NCBI RefSeq assembly: GCF_000374845.1
Contig: NZ_KB895414.1
Coordinates: 496,001-560,000 of the forward strand
From: Paenibacillus terrigena DSM 21567
GTDB lineage: Bacteria > Bacillota > Bacilli > Paenibacillales > Paenibacillaceae
Direction of reading: 5' to 3'
DNA length: 64,000 nt
Shown here: positions 35,939-45,634 of the stretch, piece by piece
Layout: each line of letters opens with the position of its first letter
Position numbering within the stretch: the first letter of the stretch is position 1
Position numbers and translations under genes: made by a program
The notes under the pieces: model-generated
What the model saw: the letters and a program-made list of their open reading frames with translations, nothing else
Databases searched by the model: none
What the model was told of the DNA's origin: nothing

Positions 35939-36439
35939 CTAAATCCCTGTAATTCGTGCGATAAACTGTGCGGTCGCTGCAATAATATCAGGCATATGAG
36001 AGCTGATCTGGCGGGATACCCAGCTACCCTCAAGCATCGATTTCATCTCGGGTGCTTTCATGTATTTCGCCAAATAAATGATGATAATCGAGATGACAAT
36101 CCATTCAAAGACACCAAATATCGCGCCGGACCAGCGATTCAATCGATGAATCCCCGGTGCCTTCGCAATGAAATTCAGGAAGCCCCCCGCAATGACTAAA
36201 GCGTATTTCGTCACTAAGAATAAGGCAATAAAGGCAAGAATACTAGAGAGCGTTACATTAAGCCCTGTTGTCTTCCCCAGCCAGCTACTAAATCGCTGAT
36301 AATAGAGTATCGAAATAATAAAAGAAAAACAAATTCCAAAAATCGATACGAACGTATTCACGAACCCACGAATATACCCATAAACTCCGGCAATAATAGC
36401 GATCCCAAGCCATATATAATCAATCACGTTTACATGCAT
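35939..36439 (-). CDS. CvpA-family membrane protein
   Basis: 166 residues, four membrane helices (about 8-24, 27-46, 63-88, 107-128), with GYIRGFVNTFVSIFGI near the start and LNRWSGAIFGVFEW in the third loop, the CvpA/YshB family pattern. The E. coli member is linked to colicin V secretion, the Bacillus one to unknown envelope function. It follows zapA by about 34 bases, as in Bacillus. Confidence 0.88.
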   Translation of the reverse strand: MHVNVIDYIWLGIAIIAGVYGYIRGFVNTFVSIFGICFSFIISILYYQRFSSWLGKTTGLNVTLSSILAFIALFLVTKYALVIAGGFLNFIAKAPGIHRLNRWSGAIFGVFEWIVISIIIIYLAKYMKAPEMKSMLEGSWVSRQISSHMPDIIAATAQFIARITGI

Positions 36440-36472
36440 ATCGAATAACCCTCTATCATTCTGTCCATCCTG

Positions 36473-38716
36473 TTAGTTCTGATCAATGAGTTCGATCCAC
36501 TCATTATATTCTTGTTGTAGCTTCGCGTACTCTTCCTGTAGTTTACGATATTCTTCTGCGATTTTGCTCTCTTGATCCGCACCAAGCTCGCGTTCGGATT
36601 GCAGTAAACGATATTGGTGGGAAACTACTTCGAATTGTTCTTTCAGAACACTCAGCTCATCATAAGCTTCGTTCAACGACCGCTCGAGCAGCTCGTTGCG
36701 TTCCACAGCAGCACGAGTTTTCTCTTGCACTTGGTTAAGCTTCTCCTTCAGTCCGTCACGCTCATCTAGCCATTGCAGCTGATCTAGTTCAAGCTGATCC
36801 TTATCCGTTCGAATCCGTTCTGCTGTAACGGCAAGCTCTTCATTGGTCGCAGCCAACTGGGCATTCAATTCCTTAAGCGGTGTGAGTTCTTCTAGAAGCT
36901 GCTCGAATTGAAGCTGTTCTTCGGTTAACTTAGACTTCTCATTCTCCAGTTCTTGCTCTAGCAAGCTGTTGCGCGCTGCTAACTCACTCTCCGACGCTCG
37001 AATACTATTCTCTCGCTCTTCCAGATCATAAATTTGCGCTTGCAATTGCTTCATGTCCTGCTGCTTCGCTGAAAGACCCGCTTCGAGTTCCATAACCTTC
37101 GCTTGAATTGCCGCATGTTGTTCTTCCATCTGCAGCTTCTCTTCTTGGATCAACTCGTCATAATAGGACTTCGTATCCTCCAGTTCAACTTCCGCGTTCA
37201 ACTTCACATGTAAGAGATCTTTCTGGGATTTTTCCTTCAGATCCGCGAGCTCCTGCTCATATTGTTGCTTCATTTCGGACAATTCTTGCTCCGAGAGAAG
37301 TTTATATTCCGTAAGCTCTTGTTCCGCTTGCAACATCAATTCCGCAAGCTCCTCTTCAGACTTCTGTTGGAGCTGCTTATACTGAGCAGTAGAGTCCTGC
37401 TTCGCTGCTGCGATTTCACGATGGTACTGTTGTTCTGCAGCTTGCTGCTGCAGCTCATATTGTTCCATCAGCTCGGCAAGCTCCTGCTCCGACTGTAATT
37501 TCAATGCCGTAAGCTGCTGTTCGGATTGGGTATGCGCATCAGCAAGCTGCAGTTCAAGCTGTGCCTTCATCGTTTCGAATTGCTCTTCGAACTGTGATTT
37601 GAGCGCGGCAAGGCGCTGATCGGATTGGGATTTCTGCTGTTCATGCTGCGACTTCACTTCAGTGAGCTGCTTCTCAAGCTGCTCTTTCATCGTCGTAAAC
37701 TCTGCTTCGTACTTCAACTTCAACTCCGCCAATTGCTTCTCTGCAGTTGTTCTGGCTTGAACCGCATTCGCCTTAACCTCTGTAATTTGTTTCTCGGCTT
37801 GTGCCTTCACTTCTGCGATCTGATTCTCGGATTCTGCTTTCGCTTCTTCCAGCTGTTTCACAGCTTCTGCATTGGCTTCCTGGAGCTGGTGTGCTGCTTG
37901 CGCTTTAACATCATTCAACTGCTTATCCGTACCGATTTTCACGGAGTCAAGTTGCTTCTCAAGTTGTGTAATTTGCTCTTTCAGTTTCCCTTCACTCGAC
38001 TTCAGCGCCTGTTCACGCTGCACCGTTTGTCCCAATTGCGAACGAAGATCGCCTGCTTCCTTCTTTGCTGCATTCCATTGCCCTTGAAGGGACGATAATT
38101 GATAATTCTGTTTTGTCTCTAGTTGAGCCAACTGCTCTTTATGTACACTTTCAGCCTTCGCAGCCTGATCCTTGAGCTGTGCTTCACGCTGAGCGGATTC
38201 ATTCTTATATTTGGACTCTAATTGCGAGAACTCTTTCTGTCGTTCAGCACCCAGCTGCTTCAATTGCTCTTGATGCTTGAGTTCAACTTGCGTCAACTGT
38301 TCTTGATGCTCCGTATTCAGCTTCGTCATCTGAGCCTTCTGCTCATCAATCACATTCAATTTCTCTTGCACCTGCTGCTTCTGATCTTCCAGCTGCTTCT
38401 GTGCTTGTTCCTGCTGTACAGCCTGTTCAGCGCGATAACGGTGCAATTCCGCCTGAATTTTATCGTGATCCGCTTTGATTTTATCAATATTCTCCTGATG
38501 ACGACGTGCGTCCATCAGTTGTTCCGCCATATGTACCGCTGCAAGAACAGCGATCCGAGGAACATCAAGTCTTGGATTTCCTTTTGCAATTTCAACCATA
38601 TGTTCATTGACGTAGTCCGCCACCGTTTTAACGAAGTCTTTACTAGAGGTTCCGACAAGTTTGTATTGTGCTCCGTAGATTTCTACGGTAACGCGGGTAC
38701 GATCCTCAGTAGTCAT
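36473..38716 (-). CDS. zapA: ZapA cell-division protein fused to a very long coiled coil
   Basis: 747 residues from the ATG at 38716 (AAGGAGG upstream; the longer frame starts in the pheT terminator). Residues about 1-100 are ZapA: RVTVEIYGAQYKLVG, NPRLDVPRIAVLAAVHMAEQ. ZapA normally is 85-110 residues and bundles FtsZ at the division site. Here it is followed by about 640 residues of near-continuous coiled coil rich in Gln, Glu, Lys and Leu, with a recurring EKQLTEVKAQ-like phrase in the middle and a KLQEEYAKLQQEYNEW ending. The gene lies between cvpA and pheT, the normal place of zapA, so orthology is secure although the length is extraordinary. Confidence 0.85.
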   Translation of the reverse strand: MTTEDRTRVTVEIYGAQYKLVGTSSKDFVKTVADYVNEHMVEIAKGNPRLDVPRIAVLAAVHMAEQLMDARRHQENIDKIKADHDKIQAELHRYRAEQAVQQEQAQKQLEDQKQQVQEKLNVIDEQKAQMTKLNTEHQEQLTQVELKHQEQLKQLGAERQKEFSQLESKYKNESAQREAQLKDQAAKAESVHKEQLAQLETKQNYQLSSLQGQWNAAKKEAGDLRSQLGQTVQREQALKSSEGKLKEQITQLEKQLDSVKIGTDKQLNDVKAQAAHQLQEANAEAVKQLEEAKAESENQIAEVKAQAEKQITEVKANAVQARTTAEKQLAELKLKYEAEFTTMKEQLEKQLTEVKSQHEQQKSQSDQRLAALKSQFEEQFETMKAQLELQLADAHTQSEQQLTALKLQSEQELAELMEQYELQQQAAEQQYHREIAAAKQDSTAQYKQLQQKSEEELAELMLQAEQELTEYKLLSEQELSEMKQQYEQELADLKEKSQKDLLHVKLNAEVELEDTKSYYDELIQEEKLQMEEQHAAIQAKVMELEAGLSAKQQDMKQLQAQIYDLEERENSIRASESELAARNSLLEQELENEKSKLTEEQLQFEQLLEELTPLKELNAQLAATNEELAVTAERIRTDKDQLELDQLQWLDERDGLKEKLNQVQEKTRAAVERNELLERSLNEAYDELSVLKEQFEVVSHQYRLLQSERELGADQESKIAEEYRKLQEEYAKLQQEYNEWIELIDQN

Positions 38717-38751
38717 GGTCGTTGCCCTCCTTATCATCTTTTTGTACAAAA

Positions 38752-38799
38752 AAAACAGCCACACCGATTCCTCTGATTACATTCGATGTGACTGTTCGT
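38752..38799 (-). terminator. Terminator after pheT
   Basis: AACAGCCACA (38755-38764) and TGTGACTGTT (38787-38796) pair with one mismatch; eight U follow on the minus strand. It lies between pheT and zapA. Confidence 0.88.
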
Positions 38800-38807
38800 A
38801 TTTCCTG

Positions 38808-41243
38808 CTATTTTCTTAATTCCGCCTCAAAAGATTGTTCCAGGCGGCTTACCACCTTACCATGTACTTCTGTCACTTCTTCATCTGTCAACGTACGCTC
38901 TAAATTACGATACACAAGCGAGATCGCCACACTTTTCTTGCCTGCGCCAAGCTTCTCACCCATATAGATGTCGAACACTTGGATAGACTCTAGCAATTCC
39001 GATGCTTCTTCACGAGCCGCCGAGACCATATCGCCAACAGCAACTTCTGTCGCCACAACAACCGCAATATCACGTTCTACTGAAGGGAAACGAGGCAATG
39101 ATTTATACGTCACTTTGAAATCAGCTGCTTCATAAAGAGGTGCAAGCTGCATTTCAGCGATATACGTGTCATCCAAATCTTTGTTCTGTTGAATCTCCGG
39201 ATGGACTTGACCGATTGCGCCGATACGTTGCTCGCCTAGATAGATCGATGCCGAACGGCCCGGATGGTAGCCTTGTGGCTGATCGGAGACATAACGAACT
39301 TGTTGGTCAACGCCAATATAAGTAAAGATCGCTTCCAGTACACCTTTCGCATCATAGAAATCGTATTTCAGGGCTTTCAGATTCCATTGTGCGGATTGAC
39401 GGTTCCCTGCAAGCAATAGACCGAACATCGGCTGCTCGCTCGGCAACTCCGTTAATGTCTCTTCATCCGTCGAATAGAGGTTCGCAACTTCGAAGATGGC
39501 AACATCTTCTGTCTTCCGATTCCGGTTGTAAGCTGCGTTCTCAAGCAAGCTCGGCACGATACTCGTACGAAGTACGCTGCGCTCTTCACTCATCGGCATG
39601 GACAGGGCTACCGCTTTGGATCCTACCGTTAAGCCGCCGAACAACTCATTTTGAGCTGGATGCGTGAATGAATAGTTCACAACCTCATACAATCCCATGC
39701 TTGTTAGCAATTGACGCAATTCGCGACGGATCTTTTGCGATTTCGTGTATCCGCCTGGTGTCGTTGCACCTTCGATCAATGTTGTCGGGATATTGTCGTA
39801 GCCGTATAGACGAGCCACTTCTTCGATGAGATCAACATCGACTGTAATATCGCCGCGTCGTTTTGGTACCGATACGGTAACGATATCGCCTTGTTCTGTA
39901 TATGCAAATTGAAGACGATCGAAGATCGCTTTCACTTCTTCTGCGGATAGGGATGTGCCTAGGTAACGATTTACTTTGGCAAGTGATAAGGTTACCACCG
40001 CAGGCTCCGACATGCTGACAACAGATTCAACGATCCCTTGCGCAACCGTTCCGCCTGCACATTCTGCCATGAGTGCCGCTGCACGATTCAATGCTGGAAT
40101 GACCGCTTCCGGGTTCACTTCCTTCTCGAACCGAATGCTTGCTTCTGAACGCAAGCCTAATGAGCGTGATGCCTTACGAACCGAACCGCCGTCAAATTTC
40201 GCAGATTCAAGAATAATATTCACTGTCTCAGCAGAGACTTCCGAGTTCGCTCCACCCATGACACCAGCAATACCAATAGCCTTGTTCTCGCCATCTGTAA
40301 TGAGCAGCATAGAAGGCTCCAGCTTACGCTCTTGATCGTCAAGCGTCACGAGCACTTCGCCTTCGTTCGCAAGACGAACGCCAACTTTGCCGCCTGCGAG
40401 TTTGTCGGCATCAAAGGCATGTAACGGCTGTCCGTATTCGAGCATGACGTAGTTCGTAATATCAACAATATTGTTGATTGGACGTACACCAGCCGCCATC
40501 AAGCGGTTCTGCATCCATTGCGGGGATGGACCGATCTTCACGCCGCTGATATAACGAGCAGCGTAATGACTGCACAATTCCGTTGCTGTAATGCTCACTT
40601 CCACATGATCTTTCGCTTGCGCATTCGAAGACACGGCATCCACGTCTGCTTTCGGCAATTTGACTTCACGGCCGAGAATCGCGGCTACTTCGTATGCTGC
40701 ACCCAACATGCTTAAACAATCCGAACGGTTTGGCGTTAGATCCAGTTCAAGTACATGGTCATCGATTGCAAGTACGTCCACAATTGGCGTCCCAACTGGT
40801 GTTGCTTCAGGTAAGACCAAGATACCTTCTTGCTGCTCTTTTGGGAGCAGTTTGTCATTGAGGCCAAGCTCTTTCGCCGAGCAGATCATTCCGTGCGATG
40901 CTACGCCCCGCAGCTTCGCTTTTTTGATTTCCATGCCGCCAGGCATTACTGCACCCACAAGGGCAACAGGAACCTTCTGGCCTGCGTCCACATTTTTCGC
41001 ACCGCATACGATTTGCAGCAATTCTTCTTCACCGACATTGACGGTACATACGTTCAATTTATCCGCATCCGGATGTTTTCCCTTCGTCTCCACGTAGCCG
41101 ACAACGACTTTGTTAACACCTTTATTCCGGTTCTCTACAACATCGATTTCGATACCTGCGTATCTAATTTTATCTGCGACTTGCTCCGCAGTCAGATCAC
41201 TAAGATCGATATAATCCGTTAACCATTGGTAGGATACTCTCAT
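38808..41243 (-). CDS. pheT: Phenylalanine-tRNA ligase, beta subunit
   Basis: 811 residues, full length. A tRNA-binding EMAP-like domain (about 40-150, KVVVGYVETKGKHPDADKLN), B3/B4 editing domain with LDLTPNRSDCLSML, B5 DNA-binding-like domain, catalytic-like core, and a C-terminal ferredoxin-fold FDX-ACB domain (SLPRFPSVERDIAVVV). It forms the alpha2-beta2 enzyme with PheS. ATG with AAGGAAG upstream; 32 bases after pheS. Terminated before zapA. Confidence 0.96.
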   Translation of the reverse strand: MRVSYQWLTDYIDLSDLTAEQVADKIRYAGIEIDVVENRNKGVNKVVVGYVETKGKHPDADKLNVCTVNVGEEELLQIVCGAKNVDAGQKVPVALVGAVMPGGMEIKKAKLRGVASHGMICSAKELGLNDKLLPKEQQEGILVLPEATPVGTPIVDVLAIDDHVLELDLTPNRSDCLSMLGAAYEVAAILGREVKLPKADVDAVSSNAQAKDHVEVSITATELCSHYAARYISGVKIGPSPQWMQNRLMAAGVRPINNIVDITNYVMLEYGQPLHAFDADKLAGGKVGVRLANEGEVLVTLDDQERKLEPSMLLITDGENKAIGIAGVMGGANSEVSAETVNIILESAKFDGGSVRKASRSLGLRSEASIRFEKEVNPEAVIPALNRAAALMAECAGGTVAQGIVESVVSMSEPAVVTLSLAKVNRYLGTSLSAEEVKAIFDRLQFAYTEQGDIVTVSVPKRRGDITVDVDLIEEVARLYGYDNIPTTLIEGATTPGGYTKSQKIRRELRQLLTSMGLYEVVNYSFTHPAQNELFGGLTVGSKAVALSMPMSEERSVLRTSIVPSLLENAAYNRNRKTEDVAIFEVANLYSTDEETLTELPSEQPMFGLLLAGNRQSAQWNLKALKYDFYDAKGVLEAIFTYIGVDQQVRYVSDQPQGYHPGRSASIYLGEQRIGAIGQVHPEIQQNKDLDDTYIAEMQLAPLYEAADFKVTYKSLPRFPSVERDIAVVVATEVAVGDMVSAAREEASELLESIQVFDIYMGEKLGAGKKSVAISLVYRNLERTLTDEEVTEVHGKVVSRLEQSFEAELRK

Positions 41244-41275
41244 CGCTCATTCACTTCCTTATTCTTGTTAAAGTG

Positions 41276-42316
41276 TTAAATCCGTGAAAATTGCTTCAAG
41301 AAGCGCAAATCATTCGTATATAAATGACGGATATCGTCAATGCCATACCTCAACATCGCAATACGGTCGATCCCGAGTCCGAACGCGAAGCCTGAATATT
41401 CTTCAGGGTCGTAGCCGCCCATGCGCAATACTTCAGGATGCACCATACCTGAACCTAGAATTTCCAGCCAGCCTGTATGTTTACAAATGCGGCATCCATC
41501 GCCGCCACAAGTCACGCAAGTCACGTCAACTTCCGCACTAGGCTCTGTGAACGGGAAGAAGCTCGGACGCAAGCGAATTTGCGTATCTTGACCGTACATT
41601 TGCTGCACGAATTGAAGAAGTGTCCCTTTCAAATCGCTCATGCGAATGTTTTTGTCGACCACAAGGCCTTCCATTTGATAGAACTGGAACGAATGCGTCG
41701 CATCGTCATCATCTCGGCGGAATACTTTACCCGGGCAGATGATTTTGATCGGACCTTGACCTTTCTTCGCTTGCATCGTACGAATTTGAACTGGTGAAGT
41801 CTGTGTACGCATTAGAATTTCATCCGTCACATAGAACGAATCCTGCATATCGCGTGCTGGATGGTTCTTCGGCAAGTTCAAGGCTTCGAAGTTGTAGAAA
41901 TCATTCTCCACTTCAGGACCTTCCGCAATTTCATAGCCCATCCCGATGAAAATATCTTCAATATCCTGAATAACTTTGTTCAGTGGATGCACTGCACCTG
42001 CGTTCATCGGACGACCCGGTAAAGTCACGTCAATCGTCTCTGCTGCCAGTCGTTGTGCCGTTTCTTCCGCACGGAATTTCTCTTGCAGGTTCGTGATCAA
42101 ACCTTCGATCGCACCGCGCACCTCATTGGCTACTTGCCCGATCACCGGGCGTTCTTCCGCACTCAGGCTTCCCATGCCGCGCAGCACTTCAGTGAGCTCA
42201 CCTTTTTTACCCAGGTATTTGACGCGCAGATCGTTTAGCTCTTGCGGGTCCAACACTTTAGACAGCGCAGATACTGCGATTTCCTTGAGTTCCTCTAAGC
42301 GTTCTTTCATCAACAT
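41276..42316 (-). CDS. pheS: Phenylalanine-tRNA ligase, alpha subunit
   Basis: 346 residues from the ATG at 42316 ([10 protein letters not shown]), with GGGGG eight bases upstream. A helical N-terminus for tRNA contact is followed by the class II core with [47 protein letters not shown] and [14 protein letters not shown]. Together with PheT it charges tRNA-Phe. The transcription leader is a T-box, so the pheST unit is induced by uncharged tRNA-Phe. Confidence 0.96.
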   Translation of the reverse strand: MLMKERLEELKEIAVSALSKVLDPQELNDLRVKYLGKKGELTEVLRGMGSLSAEERPVIGQVANEVRGAIEGLITNLQEKFRAEETAQRLAAETIDVTLPGRPMNAGAVHPLNKVIQDIEDIFIGMGYEIAEGPEVENDFYNFEALNLPKNHPARDMQDSFYVTDEILMRTQTSPVQIRTMQAKKGQGPIKIICPGKVFRRDDDDATHSFQFYQMEGLVVDKNIRMSDLKGTLLQFVQQMYGQDTQIRLRPSFFPFTEPSAEVDVTCVTCGGDGCRICKHTGWLEILGSGMVHPEVLRMGGYDPEEYSGFAFGLGIDRIAMLRYGIDDIRHLYTNDLRFLKQFSRI

Positions 42317-42358
42317 CAGGTTGACCCCCTTATAGAAATAGTTAATATACCTAACCAA

Positions 42359-42640
42359 CAAAAAAAGGCCTTCTCTCCCGTAAGGGACGAAAAGACCGTG
42401 GTACCACCCTTGTTAGACAACACCTCATACACATGCGTGATGCATTCATGCACTCGGATATTCTCTCACTCATCGAATAACGGTTCGAAGCCGGTATCTT
42501 CTACTGAACAAGGATCAACCTGTCGTTCAAAGAACTGCTCAAGAGTGAATTTCGGCAGCCTATCTCTACAGAGATGCTCTCAATCTTCGGCATCTCCTCC
42601 CTGATCTAGAGGTACTGCGTACTTGTCTCCATCATTGCAT
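42359..42640 (-). promoter_or_regulatory. T-box leader of pheST
   Basis: On the minus strand: T-box core GGTGGTACCACG (about 42408-42397), then terminator GGTCTTTTCGTCCC / GGGAGAGAAGGCC with a U tract. In the 5' part the AGTA-containing stem I is seen, and a phenylalanine codon TTC lies in GAAATTCAC (complement at 42547-42549), the right context for a specifier loop. Uncharged tRNA-Phe should bind and block termination. Confidence 0.94.
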
Positions 42641-42667
42641 TTCACATTCATTCAACAATCAGGTTAT

Positions 42668-42696
42668 ATTATATGCAAAAAAACGTCTTGTTGCAA
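42668..42696 (-). promoter_or_regulatory. Sigma-A promoter of pheST
   Basis: TTGCAA (42696-42691), 17 bases, TATAAT (42673-42668), just before the T-box leader and reaching into the intergenic side of the kduD stop. Confidence 0.82.
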
Positions 42697-42697
42697 G

Positions 42698-43450
42698 CTA
42701 TCTCACTAACCATCCGCCATCGACACAAAGGACATGTCCGTTCACATAATCCGATGCGCTTGAGGCGAGGAAAACAATCGGCCCTTTCAGATCTTCCGGT
42801 GTCCCCCAACGCCCTGCTGGAATCCGATCGGAAATCGATTGGAATCGATTCTGATCTGCACGAATTTGCGCCGTATTGTCGGTCTCCATATAGCCTGGTG
42901 CGATCGCGTTCACCTGCACGCCTTTGGATGCCCATTCGTTCGCCAGCGCCTTCGTAACCCCCGCCACGGCATGCTTACTCGCTGTATATCCAGGCACATT
43001 AATTCCACCTTGAAAAGTTAACATCGACGCGATATTGATAATCTTCCCGCTTCCGCGTTCAATCATATGTCTGCCAACCTGCTGACAGAGGTAGAATACG
43101 GTGTTCAAGTTCAGATCAAGTACCGCTTGCCAATCTTCCCAGCTGTGCTGCGCTGCAGGTGTCCTACGAATGATCCCTGCATTGTTCACCAGAATATCTA
43201 CGCCGCCAAAAGCTTCAATCGCTTGCCTTACAACGCTGTCCAGTACTTCATGCTGGCTCAAATCAGTTTGAATAAAAGTAGTTCTACGGCCAAGCTTCTC
43301 AATCGCCTTCATCGTCTCGCTTGCATCCGAATAAGATACCGCGATGATGTCAGCACCTGCTTCCGCCAGACCCAGCGCCATCGCTCTTCCAAGCCCGCCA
43401 GAGACGCCTGTCACGAGCGCTGTTTTTCCTTGCAATTCAAAACTTCCCAT
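42698..43450 (-). CDS. kduD: 2-dehydro-3-deoxy-D-gluconate 5-dehydrogenase
   Basis: 250 residues, short-chain dehydrogenase. NAD-binding TGVSGGLGRAMA, NNAGII, catalytic Ser in NIASMLTFQGG and the YTASK pair. With kduI on the same strand it gives the classical KduI-KduD route from unsaturated uronates (breakdown of pectin, or hyaluronan/heparin-type polymers) toward 2-keto-3-deoxygluconate. The DeoR regulator lies between them, 19 bases upstream. No kinase KdgK or aldolase is in the window. Confidence 0.88.
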   Translation of the reverse strand: MGSFELQGKTALVTGVSGGLGRAMALGLAEAGADIIAVSYSDASETMKAIEKLGRRTTFIQTDLSQHEVLDSVVRQAIEAFGGVDILVNNAGIIRRTPAAQHSWEDWQAVLDLNLNTVFYLCQQVGRHMIERGSGKIINIASMLTFQGGINVPGYTASKHAVAGVTKALANEWASKGVQVNAIAPGYMETDNTAQIRADQNRFQSISDRIPAGRWGTPEDLKGPIVFLASSASDYVNGHVLCVDGGWLVR

Positions 43451-43469
43451 CCGAATGACACGCCCTCTC

Positions 43470-44225
43470 TCAAGATCGATCTATCATGACACCGGCTTGC
43501 TGATACTTCAGATAAATTTCCTCAGATAACTTCTCATCGGTAATAATGCCATCTAACTCTTGAATCGACGCCACTGTTCGAAGCGCACTTCGATCGAACT
43601 TCGAATGGTCGACCACCGCATATACTTTCCGGGCCATCTCCAGCATCGCTCTCTTCATCTCAATAAAATCCCCGGTGAACACGGACAAGCCTTGTTCTAA
43701 ATGAATCCCTGTCGCTGAAATAAACGCTGTCTGCACATTCAACTTCCGCATATAGTCGATCGCTTCTGTGCCCGTCAGCATATTTCGAACACGATATCCC
43801 CCAGGGACGACGAGACGAATTTGATCCTTGGCTGTTAGCACGCCAATAATATGAAGGTCATTCGTGATGACCGTGTACGGCCGATTCTCAAGTAATTTGG
43901 CGATTTCAAGGGTCGTGCTTCCCCCGTCTAGTGCAATTACATCATCCTGCTCAATATATTTCAGTGCCCGCTCGGCAATTGAAGTCTTGTCTTCCCGATG
44001 TTGCATGATCGGTTCATGAACAGACAGCATCCCGAATTGATCTTGATGCTTCAGCATGGCTCCCCCATGGACACGGACCAGCAGCCCTTGTTCCTCAAGC
44101 TTGCTGAGATCCTCGCGAATCGTCTTGCCTGTCACCTGCAGTTGATCACTGAGTTCGTTAACAGACACTTCGCGCTGCGAGAGCAATATTTCCATAATTT
44201 TTTCATGCCGCAAAATACTGTTCAT
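43470..44225 (-). CDS. DeoR-family regulator of the kdu genes
   Basis: About 251 residues from the ATG at 44225 (AGGGAA before it; a TTG six codons earlier is the other option). N-terminal DeoR helix-turn-helix (EILLSQREVSVNELSDQLQV, then TGKTIREDLSKLEEQG) and a C-terminal sugar-phosphate-sensing domain with DVIALDGGSTTLEIA and KFDRSALRTVASIQELD. It lies between kduI and kduD on the same strand and is likely the local repressor, released by a phosphorylated or free uronate product. Confidence 0.85.
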   Translation of the reverse strand: MNSILRHEKIMEILLSQREVSVNELSDQLQVTGKTIREDLSKLEEQGLLVRVHGGAMLKHQDQFGMLSVHEPIMQHREDKTSIAERALKYIEQDDVIALDGGSTTLEIAKLLENRPYTVITNDLHIIGVLTAKDQIRLVVPGGYRVRNMLTGTEAIDYMRKLNVQTAFISATGIHLEQGLSVFTGDFIEMKRAMLEMARKVYAVVDHSKFDRSALRTVASIQELDGIITDEKLSEEIYLKYQQAGVMIDRS

Positions 44226-44286
44226 TTGTTCCCTACCATCCAATCCCTAAAGTATAGGCACTCATTGTACCACAGCCAAAGGCGTG

Positions 44287-45120
44287 TTATCTCAAATCCT
44301 GCATCGCGACCGCGTCCATATCTTCGAACGTCTGGTTCTCACCCGCCATGCCCCAAATAAATGTATAGTTGTTCGTTCCTACACCGCTATGAATCGACCA
44401 GCTCTGCGAGATAATCGCCTGCTCATTACGCATCACCACATGGCGTGTCTCATCCGGCTCGCCCATCATATGAAAAACCACGCCATCTTGCGGCATATCA
44501 AAATACAGGTACACTTCGGATCGGCGGTTATGTGTATGGCACGGCATCGTATTCCACATGTTGCCAGGCTTGAGCAGCGTCATTCCCATCACAAGCTGAC
44601 AGCTTTTTACCCCATTCTGATGGATGAAGCGATAAATCGTACGTTCATTCGAACTCGTAATACTTCCGAGGTGGTTCGGGGAGGCTTCTTCGAGCGCCGA
44701 TTTGACTGTCGGGTAATGTTGATGAGCTGGCGTTGAGTTCAAGTAGAACCGTGCTGGTGCTGCCTCATCAACACTGTCGAATAAGACTTCTTTCGCGCCA
44801 AGACCGATATATAAGCAGTCTTTGGTCTGCATTTCATAACGTTCACCATCGACCGTAATCACGCCCGCCGGACCAATGTTGATGATCCCGATCTCGCGGC
44901 GTTCGAGAAAGTATTCCGTTCCCATATCCTTCGCATCGGCTTCCAGCTTCACTGGCTCTTTCGTCGGAACAACGCCGCCCACAATAAAGCGATCTACATG
45001 CGAATAGACAAGATTCAATTGGCCTGGTGCAAATAACGTCTCGATTAAGAATTCTTGACGCATACGATCGGTATCAAATTGCTTCACTTCATTCGGGTGG
45101 GACGCATAACGGACTTCCAT
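44287..45120 (-). CDS. kduI: 5-dehydro-4-deoxy-D-glucuronate isomerase
   Basis: 277 residues from the ATG at 45120 (GGAG nine bases upstream), equal to the E. coli length. Zinc ligands are in MPCHTHNRRSEVYLYF (two His and Glu) and SIHSGVGTNN (His). The enzyme turns the open-chain 4,5-unsaturated uronate product into 3-deoxy-D-glycero-2,5-hexodiulosonate, the KduD substrate. First gene of kduI-deoR-kduD, under a promoter flanked by repeated GTTCATT elements. Confidence 0.93.
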   Translation of the reverse strand: MEVRYASHPNEVKQFDTDRMRQEFLIETLFAPGQLNLVYSHVDRFIVGGVVPTKEPVKLEADAKDMGTEYFLERREIGIINIGPAGVITVDGERYEMQTKDCLYIGLGAKEVLFDSVDEAAPARFYLNSTPAHQHYPTVKSALEEASPNHLGSITSSNERTIYRFIHQNGVKSCQLVMGMTLLKPGNMWNTMPCHTHNRRSEVYLYFDMPQDGVVFHMMGEPDETRHVVMRNEQAIISQSWSIHSGVGTNNYTFIWGMAGENQTFEDMDAVAMQDLR

Positions 45121-45149
45121 CAGGATCAACTCCAATTTATCGTATTTTC

Positions 45150-45212
45150 GTTCATTATAGTTCATTTGTTTGTTTATGTATATATTATTTATTTGATTGA
45201 ACTTAAATGAAC
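45150..45212 (-). promoter_or_regulatory. Promoter and repeated operator-like sites before kduI
   Basis: A promoter with TATACA (45182-45177), 17 bases and TATAAT (45159-45154). Around it lie GTTCATT repeats: GTTCATTATA at 45150, GTTCATTTGT at 45160 and the inverted AAATGAAC at 45205-45212. Two of them overlap the -10 region or spacer. Repeated sites spread over about 60 bases are usual for DeoR-family repressors, whose gene follows in the operon. Confidence 0.6.
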
Positions 45213-45339
45213 ACAAAATACACCGCCATTGCCTAAAGAGACGAGGAGGGTTAGGGATAATATTGAGAAATTAGACGATGGAACTGGAACGAAACCGTTG
45301 GAATCTCATATTAACTTTACCTTGGAAAGGAACATCCCT

Positions 45340-45608
45340 ATGCTGTCGATGAACAAGTATTCCAAGACTAGATCGATGACTGCCGCCAAAACGTGCAGCA
45401 GGACGGGAACCCACTGAATGAGGCTCGCATGCTCTGCAATTCCATGATGGAGAACAACAATCGGATGAAGATAGATAAGACAATAAAATACAAGTCAGAC
45501 AAATCGATTTTGAAATATAATCTTGATGATGGAATAAAATTAAGTAAGGATGATTTCCTGCAACTTGCTGAAGCTTTTTTTTCAGATATCGAACGCAAAT
45601 TTTTTTAA
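45340..45608 (+). pseudogene. Possible broken small gene
   Basis: Two overlapping short frames here look like parts of one gene. The first begins at an ATG (45340) with AAGGA eight bases upstream and runs MLSMNKYSKTRS; the second frame then reads IDDCRQNVQQDGNPLNEA and goes on through a Lys/Asp-rich helical stretch to DFLQLAEAFFSDIERKFF, ending at 45608. A one-base shift near 45370 would join them. I recognise no family. The alternative is that only the second frame, from a GTG at 45393 or an internal ATG, is real. Confidence 0.3.
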
Positions 45609-45634
45609 ACAATCAGAAGGCTGGGGGATGGATC

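Noticed and set aside
36473-38716. Idea that the repeats within zapA are a CRISPR or VNTR array
   Set aside because: They are codon-level repeats of a coiled-coil protein with no constant spacer length; the frame stays open throughout.
45229-45417. Plus-strand frame of 62 codons before the possible broken gene
   Set aside because: TTG start without ribosome spacing; only its later part may belong to the broken gene noted in the features.
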